From positions 3,844,001 through 3,908,000 of the forward strand of contig NW_027475134.1 in assembly GCF_051020985.1 (NCBI RefSeq): a stretch of 64,000 bases of DNA. Reading direction: 5' to 3'. The translations under genes were made by a program, and so were the position numbers. The stretch comes from Nomia melanderi. Taxonomy: Eukaryota; Arthropoda; Insecta; Hymenoptera; Halictidae. This document shows positions 37,628 to 51,700 of the stretch, in pieces. The number at the start of each line of letters is the position of its first letter. Positions within the stretch are counted from its first letter, which is position 1. The notes under the pieces are model-generated. The model saw only the letters and a list, made by a program, of their open reading frames with translations, did no database searches and was not told the DNA's origin.

Positions 37628-39321
37628 AAAATCCAATATATATCTGGTGATATCTCGGGTGCTATTACAGATAGCGCAATAAATCAAAGTGCATTGTCTG
37701 TAGGAGGCCCTGGCGCATGAATCTGTGCAGCGGGAACGACCTCGGACCACCAGGGGCCGAGAAAACCACAGTCTCATGGGGCCGGACACTCAGGGTCAGG
37801 GGAAAATCCAATATATATCTGGTGATATCTCGGGTGCTATTAGAGATAGCGCAGTAAACCAAAGTGAATTATCTGCAGGAGGCCCTGGCGCATGAATGTG
37901 TGCAGCGGGAACGACCTCGGACCACCAGGGGCCGAAAAAACCACCGTCTCATGGGGCCGGATACTCAGGGTCAGGGGAAAATTCAATATAGATCTGGTGA
38001 TATCTCGGGTGCTATTACAGATAGCGCAATAAATCAAAGTGCATTGTCTGTAGGAGGCCCTGGCGCATGAATCTGTGCAGCGGGAACGACCTCGGACCAC
38101 CAGGGGCCGAGAAAACCGCAGTCTCATGGGGCCGGACACTCAGGGTCAGGGAAAAATCCAATATATATCTGTTGATATCTCGGGCGCTATTAGAGATAGC
38201 GCAATAAACCAAAGTGAATTATCTGCAGGAGGCCCTGGCGCATGAATCTGTGCAGCGGGAACGACCTCGTACCACCAGGGGCCGAGAAAACCACCGTCTC
38301 ATGGGGCCGGACACTCAGGGTCAGGGAAAAATCCAATATCTATCTGGTGATATCTCGGGTGCTATTAGAGATAGCGCAATAAACCAAAGTGAGTTATCTG
38401 CAGGAGGCCCTGGCGCCTGAAGCTGTGCAGCGGGAACGACCTCGGACCACCAGGGGCCGAGGAAAGCACCGTCTCGAGGGGGCCGGACACTCAGGGTCAG
38501 GGGAAAATCCAATATAGATCTGGTGATATCTCGGGTGCTATTACAGATAGCGCAATAAATCAAAGTGCATTGTCTGTAGGAGGCCCTGGCGCATGAACCT
38601 GTGCAGCGGGAACGACCTCGGACCACCAGGGGCCGAGAAAACGACCGTCTCATGGGGCCGGACGCTCAGGGTCAGTGAAAAATCCAATATATATCTGGTG
38701 ATATCTCGGGTGCTATTACAGATAGCGAAATAAATCAAAGTGCATTGTCTGTAGGAGGCCCTGGCGCATGAATCTGTGCAGCGGGAACGACCTCGGACCA
38801 CCAGGGGCCGAGAAAACCACAGTCTCATGGGGCCGGACACTCAGGGTCAGGGGAAAATCCAATATATATCTGGTGATATCTCGGGTGCTATTAGAGATAG
38901 CGCAGTAAACCAAAGTGAATTATCTGCAGGAGGCCCTGGCGCATGAATGTGTGCAGCGGGAACGACCTCGGACCACCAGGGGCCGAAAAAACCACCGTCT
39001 CATGGGGCCGGATACTCAGGGTCAGGGGAAAATTCAATATAGATCTGGTGATATCTCGGGTGCTATTACAGATAGCGCAATAAATCAAAGTGCATTGTCT
39101 GTAGGAGGCCCTGGCGCATGAATCTGTGCAGCGGGAACGACCTCGGACCACCAGGGGCCGAGAAAACCGCAGTCTCATGGGGCCGAACACTCAGGGTCAG
39201 GGAAAAATCCAATATATATCTGTTGATATCTCGGGCGCTCTTAGAGATAGCGCAATAAACCAAAGTGAATTATCTGCAGGAGGCCCTGGCGCATGAATCT
39301 GTGCAGCGGGAACGACCTCGT
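37628..39321 (+). repeat. 10-mer HOR, copy 2 (1,751-bp period)
   Basis: Repeats 35,877 onward to about 39,129. A second shared variant, CCTCGTACCACC, occurs near 38,265 and again near 39,317, which are 1,052 bp (six monomers plus two bases) apart, so a shorter exchange acted inside this block. The 176-bp marker monomer is near 38,477. The segment ends at 39,321, where the large 9,450-bp-spaced duplication begins. Confidence 0.75.
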
Positions 39322-42300
39322 ACCACCAGGGGCCGAGAAAACCACCGTCTCATGGGGCCGGACACTCAGGGTCAGGGAAAAATCCAATATATATCTGGTG
39401 ATATCTCGGGTGCTATTAGAGATAGCGCAATAAACCAAAGTGAGTTATCTGCAGGAGGCCCTGGCGCCTGAAGCTGTGCAGCGGGAACGACCTCGGACCA
39501 CCAGGGGCCGAGGAAACCACCGTCTCGAGGGGGCCGGACACTTTGGGCCAGGGAAAAATCCAATATATATGTGGTGATATCTCGGGTGCTATTACAGATA
39601 ACGCAATAAATCAAAGTGCATTGTCTGTAGGAGGCCCTGGCGCATGAATCTGTGCAGCGGGAACGACCTAGGACCACCAGGGGCCGAGAAAACTACAGTC
39701 TCATGGGGCCGGACACTCAGGGTCAGGGGAAAATCCATTATATATCTGGTGATATCTCGGGTGCTATTAGAGATAGCGCAATAAACCAAGGTGAATTATC
39801 TGCAGGAGGCCCTGGCGCATGAATCTGTGCAACGGGAACGACCTCGGACCACCAGGGGCCGAGAAAACGACAGTCTCAAGGGGCCGGACACTCAGGGTCA
39901 GGGGAAAATCCAATATATATCTGGTGGTATCTCTGGTGCTATTACAGATAGCGCAATAAATCAAAGTGCATTGTCTGTAGGAGGCCCTGGCGCATAAATG
40001 TGGCCAGCGGGAACGACCTCGGACCATCAGGGGCCGAGAAAACCACCGTCTCATGGGGCCGGACACTCAGGGTCAGGGGAAAATCCAATATTTATCTGGT
40101 GATATCTTGGGTGCTATTACAGATAGCGCAATAAATCAAAGTGCATTGTCTGTAGGAGGCCCTGGCGCATGAATCTGTGCAGCGGGAACGACCTCGGACC
40201 ACCAGGGGCCGAGAAAACCACCGTCCCAAGGGGCCGGACACTTAGGGTCAGTAAAAAATCCAATATCTATCTGGTGATATCTCGGGTGCTATTACAGATA
40301 GCGCAATAAATCAAAGTGAATTATCTGCAGGAGGCCCTGGCGCATGAATCTGTGCAAGGGGAACGACCTTGGACCACCAGGGGCCGAGAAAACCACAGTC
40401 TCATGGGGCCGGACACACAGGGTCAGGGAAAAATTCAATATATATCTGGTGATATCTTGGGTGCTATTAGAGATAGCGCAATAAACCAAAGTGAATTATC
40501 TGCAGGAGGCCCTGGCGCATGAATCTGTGCAACGGGAACGACCTCGGACCACCAGGGGCCGAGAAAACGACAGTCTCATGGGGCCGGACACTCAGGGTCA
40601 GGGGAAAATCCAATATATATCTGGTGATATCTCTGGTGCTATTACAGATAGCGCAATAAATCAAAGTGCATTGTCTGTAGGAGGTCCTGGCACATAAATG
40701 TGGCCAGCGGGAACGACCTCGGACCATCAGGGGCCGAGAAAACCACCGTCTCATGGGGCCGGACACTCAGGGTCAGGGGAAAATCCAATATTTATCTGGT
40801 GATATCTTGGGTGCTATTACAGATAGCGCAATAAATCAAAGTGCATTGTCTGTAGGAGGCCCTGGCGCATGAATCTGTGCAGCGAGAACGACCTCGGACC
40901 ACCAGGGGCCGAGAAAACCACCGTCCCGAGGGGCCGGACACTTAGGGTCAGTGAAAAATCCAATATCTATCTGGTGATATCTCGGGTGCTATTACAGATA
41001 GCGCAATAAATCAAAGTGAATTATCTGCAGGAGGCCCTGGCGCATGAATCTGTGCAAGGGGAACGACCTCGGACCACCAGGGGCCGAGAAAACCACAGTC
41101 TCATGGGGCCGGACACACAGGGTCAGGGAAAAATTCAAAATATATCTGGTGATATCTTGGGTGCTATTAGAGATAGCGCAATAAACCAAAGTGCATTGTC
41201 TGTAGGAGGCCCTGGCGCATGAATCTGTGCAGCGGGAACGACCTCGGACCACCAGGGGCCGAGAAAACCACAGTCTCATGGGGCCGGACACTCAGGGTCA
41301 GGGGAAAATCCAATATATATCTGGTGATATCTCGGGTGCTATTAAAGATAGCGCAATAAACTAAAGTGAATTATCTGCAGGAGGCCCTGGCGCATGAATG
41401 TGTGCAGCGGGAACGACCTCGGACCACCAGGGGCCGAGAAAACCGCAGTCTCATGGGGCCGGACACTCAGGGTCAGGGAAAAATCCAATATATATCTGGT
41501 GATATCTCGGGCGCTATTAGAGATAGTGCAATAAGCCAAAGGGAATTATCTGCAGGAGGCCCTGGCGCATGCATCAGTGCAGCGGGAACGACCTAGGACC
41601 ACCAGGGGCCGAGAAAACCACAGTCTCATGGGGCCGGACACTCAGGGTCAGGGGAAAATCCAATATATATCTGGTGATATCTCGGGTGCTATTAGAGATA
41701 GCGCAATAAATCAAAGTGCATTGTCTGTAGGAGGCCCTGGCGCATGAATCTGTGCAGCGGGAACGACCTCGGAACACCAGGGGCCGAGAAAACCACCGTC
41801 TCATGGGGCAGGACACTCAGGGTCAGTGAAAAATCCAATATATATCTGGTGATATCTCGGGTGCTATTACAGATAGCGCAATAAATCAAAGTGCATTGTC
41901 TGTAGGAGACGCTGGCGCATGAACCTGTGCAGCGGGAACGTTCCCGGACCACCAGGGGCCGAGAAAACGACCGTCTCATCGGGCCGGACGCTCAGGGTCA
42001 GTGAAAAATCCAATATATATCTGGTGATATCTCGGGTGCTATTAGAGATAGCGCAATAAACCGAAGTGAATTATCTGAAGGAGGCCCTGGCGCATGAATC
42101 TGTGCAACGGGAACGACCTCGGACCACCAGGGGCCGAGAAAACCACAGTCTCATGGGGCCGGATACTCAGGGTCAGGGAAAATCCAATATAGATCTGGTG
42201 ATATCTCGGGTGCTATTACAGATAGCGCAATAAATCATAGTGCATTGTCTGTAGGAGGCCCTGGCGCATGAATCTGGCCAGCGGGAACGACCTCGGACCA

Positions 42301-45300
42301 CCAGCGGCCGAGAAAACCACCGTCTCATGGGGCCGGACACTCAGGGTCGGGGAAAAATCTAATATATATCTGGTGATATCTCGGGTGCTATTAGAGATAG
42401 CGCAATAAAACAAAGTGAATTGTCTGCAGGAGGCCCTGGCGCATGAATGTGTGCAGCGGGAACGACCTCGGACCACCAGGGGCCGAGAAAACCGCAGTCT
42501 CATGGGGCCAGACACTCAGGGTCAGGGGAAAATCCAATATATATCTGGTGATATCTCGGGTGCTATTACAGATAGAGCAATAGATCAAAGTGCATTGTCT
42601 GTAGGAGGCCCTGGCGCATGAATCTGTGCAGCGGGAACGACCTCGGACCACCAGGGGCCGAGAAAACCACAGTCTCATGGTGCCGGACACTCAGGGTCAG
42701 GGGAAAATCCAATATATATCTGGTGATATCTCGGGTGCTATTACAGATAGAGCAATAAATCAAAGTGCATTGTCTGTAGGAGACGCTGGCGCATGAACCT
42801 GTGCAGCGGGAACGACCTCGGACCACCAGGGGCCGAGAAAACCACAGTCTCATGGGGCGGACACTCAGGGTCAGGGGAAAATCCAATATATATCTGGTGA
42901 TATCTCGGGTGCTATTAGAGATAGCGCAATAAACGAAAGTGAATTATCTGCAGGAGGCCCTGGCGCATGAATCTGTGCAGCGGGAACGACCTAGGACCGC
43001 CAGGGGCCGAGAAAACCACCGTCTCATGGGGCCGGACTAACAGGGTCAGGGAAAAATCCAATATATATCTGGTGATATCTCGGGTGCTATTAGAGATAGC
43101 GCAATAAACCAATGTGAGTCATCTGCAGGAGGCCCTGGCGCCTGAAGCTGTGCAGGGCGAACGACCTCGGACCACCAGGGGCCGAGAAAACCACCGTCTC
43201 ATGGGGCCGGACACTCTGGGTCAGCGAAAAATCCAATATATATGTGGTGATATCTCGGGAGCTATTACAGATAGCGCAATAAATCAAAGTGCATTGTCCG
43301 TAGGAGGCCCTGGCGCATGAATCTGTGCAGCGGGAACGACCTCGGACCACCAGGGGCCGATAAAACTACAGTCTCATGCGGCCGGACACTCAGGGTCTGG
43401 GGAAAATCCAATATATATCTGGTGATATCTCCGGTCCTATTACAGATAGCGAAATAAATCAAAGTGCATTGTCTGTAGGAGGCCCTGGCGCATGAATCTG
43501 TGCAGCGGGAACGACCTCGGACCACCAGAGGCCGAGGAAACCACAGTCTCATGGGGCCGGACACTCAGGGTCAGGGAAAAATCCAATATATATCTGGTGA
43601 TATCTCGGGTGCTATTAGAGATAGCGCAATAAACCAATGTGAGTCATCTGCAGGAGGCCCTGGCGCCTGAAGCTGTGCAGCGCGAACGACCTCGGACCAC
43701 CAGGGGCCGAGAAAACCACCGTCTCATGGGGCCGGACACTCTGGGTCAGCGAAAAATCCAATATATATGTGGTGATATCTCGGGAGCTATTACAGATAGC
43801 GCAATAAATCAAAGTGCATTGTCCGTAGGAGGCCCTGGCGCATGAATCTGTGCAGCGGGAACGACCTCGGACCACCAGGGGCCGATAAAACTACAGTCTC
43901 ATGCGGCCGGACACTCAGGGTCTGGGGAAAATCCAATATATATCTGGTGATATCTCCGGTCCTATTACAGATAGCGAAATAAATCAAAGTGCATTGTCTG
44001 TAGGAGGCCCTGGCGCATGAATCTGTGCAGCGGGAACGACCTCGGACCACCAGAGGCCGAGGAAACCACAGTCTCATGGGGCCGGACACTCAGGGTCAGG
44101 GAAAAATCCAATATATATCTGGTGATATCTTGGGTGCTATTAGATATGGCGCAATAAACCAAAGTGAATTATCTGCAGGAGGCTCTGGCGCATGAATCTG
44201 TGCAACGGGAACGACCTAGGACCGCCAGGGGCCGAGAAAACCACCGTCTCATGGGGCCGGACTAACAGGGTCAGGGAAAAATCCAATATATATCTGGTGA
44301 TATCTCGGGTGCTATTAGAGATAGCGCAATAAACCAATGTGAGTCATCTGCAGGAGGCCCTGGCGCCTGAAGCTGTGCAGGGCGAACGACCTCGGACCAC
44401 CAGGGGCCGAGAAAACCACCGTCTCATGCGGCCGGACACTCAGGGTCTGGGGAAAATCCAATATATATCTGGTGATATCTCCGGTCCTATTACAGATAGC
44501 GCAATAAATCAAAGTGCATTGTCCGTAGGAGGCCCTGGCGCATGAATCTGTGCAGCGGGAACGACCTCGGACCACCAGGGGCCGATAAAACTACAGTCTC
44601 ATGCGGCCGGACACTCAGGGTCTGGGGAAAATCCAATATATATCTGGTGATATCTCCGGTCCTATTACAGATAGCGAAATAAATCAAAGTGCATTGTCTG
44701 TAGGAGGCCCTGGCGCATGAATCTGTGCAGCGGGAACGACCTCGGACCACCAGAGGCCGAGGAAACCACAGTCTCATGGGGCCGGACACTCAGGGTCAGG
44801 GAAAAATCCAATATATATCTGGTGATATCTCGGGTGCTATTAGAGATAGCGCAATAAACCAATGTGAGTCATCTGCAGGAGGCCCTGGCGCCTGAAGCTG
44901 TGCAGCGCGAACGACCTCGGACCACCAGGGGCCGAGAAAACCACCGTCTCATGGGGCCGGACACTCTGGGTCAGCGAAAAATCCAATATATATGTGGTGA
45001 TATCTCGGGAGCTATTACAGATAGCGCAATAAATCAAAGTGCATTGTCCGTAGGAGGCCCTGGCGCATGAATCTGTGCAGCGGGAACGACCTCGGACCAC
45101 CAGGGGCCGATAAAACTACAGTCTCATGCGGCCGGACACTCAGGGTCTGGGGAAAATCCAATATATATCTGGTGATATCTCCGGTCCTATTACAGATAGC
45201 GAAATAAATCAAAGTGCATTGTCTGTAGGAGGCCCTGGCGCATGAATCTGTGCAGCGGGAACGACCTCGGACCACCAGAGGCCGAGGAAACCACAGTCTC

Positions 45301-45798
45301 ATGGGGCCGGACACTCAGGGTCAGGGAAAAATCCAATATATATCTGGTGATATCTTGGGTGCTATTAGATATGGCGCAATAAACCAAAGTGAATTATCTG
45401 CAGGAGGCCCTGGCGCATGAATCTGTGCAACGGAAACCACCTCGGACCACCAGGGGCCGAAAAATCCACAGTCTCATGGGGCCGGACACTCAGGGTCAGG
45501 GAAAAATTCAATATATATGTGGTGATATCTTGGGTGCTATTAGAGATAGCGCAATAAACCAAAGTGAGTTATCTGCAGGAGGCCCTGGCGCATGAATCTG
45601 TGCAACGGGAACGACCTCGGACCACCAGGGGCCGAAAAAACCACAGTCTCATGGGGCCGGACACTCAGGGTCAGGGAAAAATCCAATATATATCTGGTGA
45701 TATCTCGGGTGCTATTACAGATAGCGCAATAAATCAAAGTGCATTGTCTATAGGAGGCCCTGGCGCATGAATCTGTGCAGCGGGAACGACCTCGGACC
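39322..45798 (+). repeat. Large duplication, copy 1, main part (6,477 bp)
   Basis: Recurs at 48,772-55,248 with an offset of exactly 9,450 bp (54 monomers). The left edge is T39321 against G48771; the right edge is A45799 against T55249. I saw five base differences: G40407/A49857, C42534/T51984, C43000/A52450, T44184/C53634 and A45627/G55077. That is about 99.9% identity. Shared length markers are the +1 near 39,529 and the -1 at about 42,178 (GTCAGGGAAAATCC) and 42,858 (GGGGCGGACAC). The segment includes pieces of the 15-mer HOR (39.8-42.5 kb) and the trimer block. Confidence 0.92.
43054..45328 (+). repeat. Nested trimer (525 bp) within heptamer (1,225 bp)
   Basis: Three monomer types alternate. 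T1 has GAGTCATCTGCAGG with GGCGCCTGAAGC. T2 has CGGGAGCTATTAC, GTCCGTAGG and GATAAAACTACAG. T3 has TCCGGTCCTATTAC, GCGAAATAAATC and CCAGAGGCCGAGG. The order from 43,054 is T1 T2 T3 T1 T2 T3 X, then a T1/T2 hybrid, a T2-like monomer, T3, T1 T2 T3 and X at 45,329. X has TTAGATATGGCGC. The trimer period is 525 bp and the whole set of seven repeats at 1,225 bp, so two HOR levels are nested. Confidence 0.88.
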
Positions 45799-46673
45799 AC
45801 CAGGGGCCGTGAAAACCACAGTCTCATGGGGCCGGACACTCAGGGTCAGGGGAAAATCCAATATATATCTGGTGATATCTCGGGTGCTATTACAGATAGC
45901 GCAATAAATCAAAGTGCATCGTCTGTAGGAGGCCCTGGCGCATGAATCTGTGCAGCGGGAACGACCTCGGGCCACCAGGGGCCGAGAAAACCACAGTCTC
46001 ATGGGGCCGGACTCTCAGGGTCAGGGGAAAATCCAATATATATCTGGTGATATCTCGGGTGCTATTAGAGATAGCGCAATAAACCAAAGTGAATTATCTG
46101 CAGGAGGCCCTGGCGCATGCATCTGTGCAGCGGGAACGACCTCGGACCACCAGGGGCCGAGAAAACCACCGTCTCATGGGGCTGGACACTCAGGGTGAGG
46201 GAAATATCCAATATATATCTGGTGATATCTCGGGTGCTATTACAGATAGCGCAATAAATCAAAGTGCATTGTCTGTAGGAGGCCCTGGCGCATGAATCTG
46301 TGCAGCGGGAACGACCTCGGACCACCAGGGGCCGAGAAAACGACCGTCTCATGGGGCCGGACGCTCAGGGTCAGTGAAAAATCCAATATATATCTGGTGA
46401 TATCTCGGGTGCTATTACAGATAGCGCAATAAATCAAAGGGCATTGTCTGTAGGAGGCCCTGGCGCATGAACCTGTGCAGCGGCAACGACCTCGGACCAC
46501 CAGGGGCCGAGAAAACCACAGTCTCATGGGGCCGGACACTCAGGGTCAGGGGAAAATCCAATATAGATCTGGTGATATCTCGGGTGCTATTACAGATAGC
46601 GCAATAAATCAAAGTGCATTGTCTGTAGGAGGCCCTGGCGGATGAATCTGTGCAGCGGGAACGACCTCGGACC
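45799..46673 (+). repeat. Five-monomer segment missing from copy 2
   Basis: These 875 bp lie between the two parts of the large duplication in copy 1 and have no counterpart in copy 2, where 55,248 continues directly with sequence matching 46,674. The missing length is exactly five monomers. The segment has its own variants, such as GTGCATCGTCTG and CTCGGGCCACC (45,916-45,975), GACTCTCAGGG near 46,011 and GGAAATATCC near 46,200. It was either deleted from copy 2 or inserted into copy 1 by in-register exchange. Confidence 0.88.
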
Positions 46674-47948
46674 TCCAGAGGCCGAGACAACCACCGTCTC
46701 ATGGGGCCGGACACTCAGGGTCAGGGTAAAATCCAATATATATCTGGTGATATCTCGGGTGCTATTAGAGATAGCGCAATAAACCAAAGTGAATTATCTG
46801 CAGGAGGCCCTGGCGCATGAATCTGTGCAGCGGGAACGACCTCGGACCACCAGGGGCCGAAAAAACCACAGTCTCATGGGGCCGGATACTCAGGGTCAGG
46901 GGAAAATTCAATATAGATCTGGTGATATCTCGGGTCCTATTACAGATAGCGCAATAAATCAAAGTGCATTGTCTGTAGGAGGCCCTGGCGCATGAATCGG
47001 TGCAGCGGGAACGACCTAGGACCACCAGGGGCCGAGACAACCACCGTCTCATGGGGCCGGACACTCAGGGTCAGGGGAAAATCCAATATATATCTGGTGA
47101 TATCTCGGGTGCTATTACAGATAGCGCAATAAATCAAAGTGCATTGTCTGTAAGAGGCCCTGGCGCATGAATCTGTGAAGCGGCAACGACCTCGGACCAC
47201 CAGGGGCCGAGAAAACCACCGTCTCATGGGGCCGGGCTCTCAGGGTCTGGGGAAAATCCAGTATATACCTGGTGATATCTCGGGTGCTATTACAGATAGC
47301 GCAATAAATCAAAGTGCATTGTCTGTAGGAGGCCCTGGCGCATGAACCTGTGCAGCGGGAACGACCTCGGACCACCAGGGGCCGAGAAAACGACCGTCTC
47401 ATGGGGCCGGACACTCAGGGTCAGGGGAAAATCCAATATATGTCTGGTGATATCTCGGGTGCTATTACAGATAGCGCAATAAACCATAGTGAATTGTCTG
47501 TAGGAGGCCCTGGCGGATGAATCTGTGCAGCGGGAACGACCTCGGACCACCAGGGGCCGAGAAAACCACAGTCTCATGGGGCCGGACACTCAGGGTCAGG
47601 GGAATATCCAGTATATATCTGGTGATATCTCGGGTGCTATTAGAGATAGCGCAATAAACCAAAGTGAATTATCTGCAGGATGCCCTGGCGCATGAATCTG
47701 TGCAAGCGGGAACGTCCTCGAACCTCCAGGGGCCGAGACAACCACCGTCTCATGGGGCCGGACACTCAGGGTCAGGTTAAAATCCAATATATATCTGGTG
47801 ATATCTCGGGTGCTATTACAGATAGCGCAATAAATCAAAGTGCATTGTCTGTAGGAGGCCCTGGCGCATGAATCTGTGCAGCGGGAACGTCCTCGGACCT
47901 CCAGGGGCCGAGACAACCACCGTCTCATGGGGCCGGACACTCAGGGTC
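46674..47948 (+). repeat. Large duplication, copy 1, right part
   Basis: Matches 55,249-56,523 at an 8,575-bp offset (49 monomers); identity reaches left into 46,642-46,673. Shared rare variants are GAATCGGTGC near 46,995, TGTAAGAGGC near 47,150, GTATATACCTGG near 47,262, ATATGTCTGG near 47,439 and the 176-bp GTGCAAGCGGG monomer near 47,703. Differences were seen near 47,663 and 47,911. Confidence 0.88.
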
Positions 47949-48771
47949 AGGGTAAAATCCAATATATATCTGGTGATATCTCGGGTGCTATTACAGATAG
48001 CGAAATAAATCAAAGTGCATTGTCTGTAGGAGGCCCTGGCGCATGAATCTGTGCAGCGGGAACGACGTCGGACCACCAGGGGCCGAAAAAACCACAGTCT
48101 CATGGGGCCGGACCCTCATGGTCAGGGTAAAATCCAATATATATCTGGTGATATCTCGTGTGCTATTACAGATAGCGCAATAAATCAAAGTGCATTGTCT
48201 GTAGGAGGCCCTGGCGCATGAATCTGTGCAGCGGGAACGACCTCGGACCACCAGGGGCCGAGAAAACCACAGTCTCATGGGGCCGGACACTCAGGGTCAG
48301 GGGAAAATCCAATATATATCTGGTGATATCTCGGGTGCTATTAGAGATAGCGCAGTAAACCAAAGTGAATTATCTGCAGGAGGCCCTGGCGCATGAATGT
48401 GTGCAGCTGGAACGACCTCGGACCACCAGGGGCCGAAAAAACCACAGTCTCATGGGGCCGGATACTCAGGGTCAGTGGAAAATTCAATATAGATCTGGTG
48501 ATATCTCGGGTGCTATTACAGATAGCGCAATAAATCAAAGTGCATTGTCTGTAGGAGGCCCTGGCGCATGAATCTGTGCAGCGGGAACGACCTCGGACCA
48601 CCAGGGGCCGAGAAAACCGCAGTCTCATGGGGCCGGACACTCAGGGTCAGGGAAAAATCCAATATATATCTGTTGATATCTCGGGCGCTATTAGAGATAG
48701 CGCAATAAACCAAAGTGAATTATCTGCAGGAGGCCCTGGCGCATGAATCTGTGCAGCGGGAACGACCTCGG
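47949..48771 (+). repeat. Spacer between the large duplicates
   Basis: The 823 bp between the two copies. The first part matches 32.6-32.9 kb (AACGACGTCGG, GGACCCTCATGGTC, TCGTGTGC). The second part matches 36.1-36.6 kb, including GTGCAGCTGG near 48,402. It is therefore a join of two blocks that lie about 3 kb apart upstream, which helps order the rearrangements. Confidence 0.8.
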
Positions 48772-51700
48772 ACCACCAGGGGCCGAGAAAACCACCGTCT
48801 CATGGGGCCGGACACTCAGGGTCAGGGAAAAATCCAATATATATCTGGTGATATCTCGGGTGCTATTAGAGATAGCGCAATAAACCAAAGTGAGTTATCT
48901 GCAGGAGGCCCTGGCGCCTGAAGCTGTGCAGCGGGAACGACCTCGGACCACCAGGGGCCGAGGAAACCACCGTCTCGAGGGGGCCGGACACTTTGGGCCA
49001 GGGAAAAATCCAATATATATGTGGTGATATCTCGGGTGCTATTACAGATAACGCAATAAATCAAAGTGCATTGTCTGTAGGAGGCCCTGGCGCATGAATC
49101 TGTGCAGCGGGAACGACCTAGGACCACCAGGGGCCGAGAAAACTACAGTCTCATGGGGCCGGACACTCAGGGTCAGGGGAAAATCCATTATATATCTGGT
49201 GATATCTCGGGTGCTATTAGAGATAGCGCAATAAACCAAGGTGAATTATCTGCAGGAGGCCCTGGCGCATGAATCTGTGCAACGGGAACGACCTCGGACC
49301 ACCAGGGGCCGAGAAAACGACAGTCTCAAGGGGCCGGACACTCAGGGTCAGGGGAAAATCCAATATATATCTGGTGGTATCTCTGGTGCTATTACAGATA
49401 GCGCAATAAATCAAAGTGCATTGTCTGTAGGAGGCCCTGGCGCATAAATGTGGCCAGCGGGAACGACCTCGGACCATCAGGGGCCGAGAAAACCACCGTC
49501 TCATGGGGCCGGACACTCAGGGTCAGGGGAAAATCCAATATTTATCTGGTGATATCTTGGGTGCTATTACAGATAGCGCAATAAATCAAAGTGCATTGTC
49601 TGTAGGAGGCCCTGGCGCATGAATCTGTGCAGCGGGAACGACCTCGGACCACCAGGGGCCGAGAAAACCACCGTCCCAAGGGGCCGGACACTTAGGGTCA
49701 GTAAAAAATCCAATATCTATCTGGTGATATCTCGGGTGCTATTACAGATAGCGCAATAAATCAAAGTGAATTATCTGCAGGAGGCCCTGGCGCATGAATC
49801 TGTGCAAGGGGAACGACCTTGGACCACCAGGGGCCGAGAAAACCACAGTCTCATGGAGCCGGACACACAGGGTCAGGGAAAAATTCAATATATATCTGGT
49901 GATATCTTGGGTGCTATTAGAGATAGCGCAATAAACCAAAGTGAATTATCTGCAGGAGGCCCTGGCGCATGAATCTGTGCAACGGGAACGACCTCGGACC
50001 ACCAGGGGCCGAGAAAACGACAGTCTCATGGGGCCGGACACTCAGGGTCAGGGGAAAATCCAATATATATCTGGTGATATCTCTGGTGCTATTACAGATA
50101 GCGCAATAAATCAAAGTGCATTGTCTGTAGGAGGTCCTGGCACATAAATGTGGCCAGCGGGAACGACCTCGGACCATCAGGGGCCGAGAAAACCACCGTC
50201 TCATGGGGCCGGACACTCAGGGTCAGGGGAAAATCCAATATTTATCTGGTGATATCTTGGGTGCTATTACAGATAGCGCAATAAATCAAAGTGCATTGTC
50301 TGTAGGAGGCCCTGGCGCATGAATCTGTGCAGCGAGAACGACCTCGGACCACCAGGGGCCGAGAAAACCACCGTCCCGAGGGGCCGGACACTTAGGGTCA
50401 GTGAAAAATCCAATATCTATCTGGTGATATCTCGGGTGCTATTACAGATAGCGCAATAAATCAAAGTGAATTATCTGCAGGAGGCCCTGGCGCATGAATC
50501 TGTGCAAGGGGAACGACCTCGGACCACCAGGGGCCGAGAAAACCACAGTCTCATGGGGCCGGACACACAGGGTCAGGGAAAAATTCAAAATATATCTGGT
50601 GATATCTTGGGTGCTATTAGAGATAGCGCAATAAACCAAAGTGCATTGTCTGTAGGAGGCCCTGGCGCATGAATCTGTGCAGCGGGAACGACCTCGGACC
50701 ACCAGGGGCCGAGAAAACCACAGTCTCATGGGGCCGGACACTCAGGGTCAGGGGAAAATCCAATATATATCTGGTGATATCTCGGGTGCTATTAAAGATA
50801 GCGCAATAAACTAAAGTGAATTATCTGCAGGAGGCCCTGGCGCATGAATGTGTGCAGCGGGAACGACCTCGGACCACCAGGGGCCGAGAAAACCGCAGTC
50901 TCATGGGGCCGGACACTCAGGGTCAGGGAAAAATCCAATATATATCTGGTGATATCTCGGGCGCTATTAGAGATAGTGCAATAAGCCAAAGGGAATTATC
51001 TGCAGGAGGCCCTGGCGCATGCATCAGTGCAGCGGGAACGACCTAGGACCACCAGGGGCCGAGAAAACCACAGTCTCATGGGGCCGGACACTCAGGGTCA
51101 GGGGAAAATCCAATATATATCTGGTGATATCTCGGGTGCTATTAGAGATAGCGCAATAAATCAAAGTGCATTGTCTGTAGGAGGCCCTGGCGCATGAATC
51201 TGTGCAGCGGGAACGACCTCGGAACACCAGGGGCCGAGAAAACCACCGTCTCATGGGGCAGGACACTCAGGGTCAGTGAAAAATCCAATATATATCTGGT
51301 GATATCTCGGGTGCTATTACAGATAGCGCAATAAATCAAAGTGCATTGTCTGTAGGAGACGCTGGCGCATGAACCTGTGCAGCGGGAACGTTCCCGGACC
51401 ACCAGGGGCCGAGAAAACGACCGTCTCATCGGGCCGGACGCTCAGGGTCAGTGAAAAATCCAATATATATCTGGTGATATCTCGGGTGCTATTAGAGATA
51501 GCGCAATAAACCGAAGTGAATTATCTGAAGGAGGCCCTGGCGCATGAATCTGTGCAACGGGAACGACCTCGGACCACCAGGGGCCGAGAAAACCACAGTC
51601 TCATGGGGCCGGATACTCAGGGTCAGGGAAAATCCAATATAGATCTGGTGATATCTCGGGTGCTATTACAGATAGCGCAATAAATCATAGTGCATTGTCT

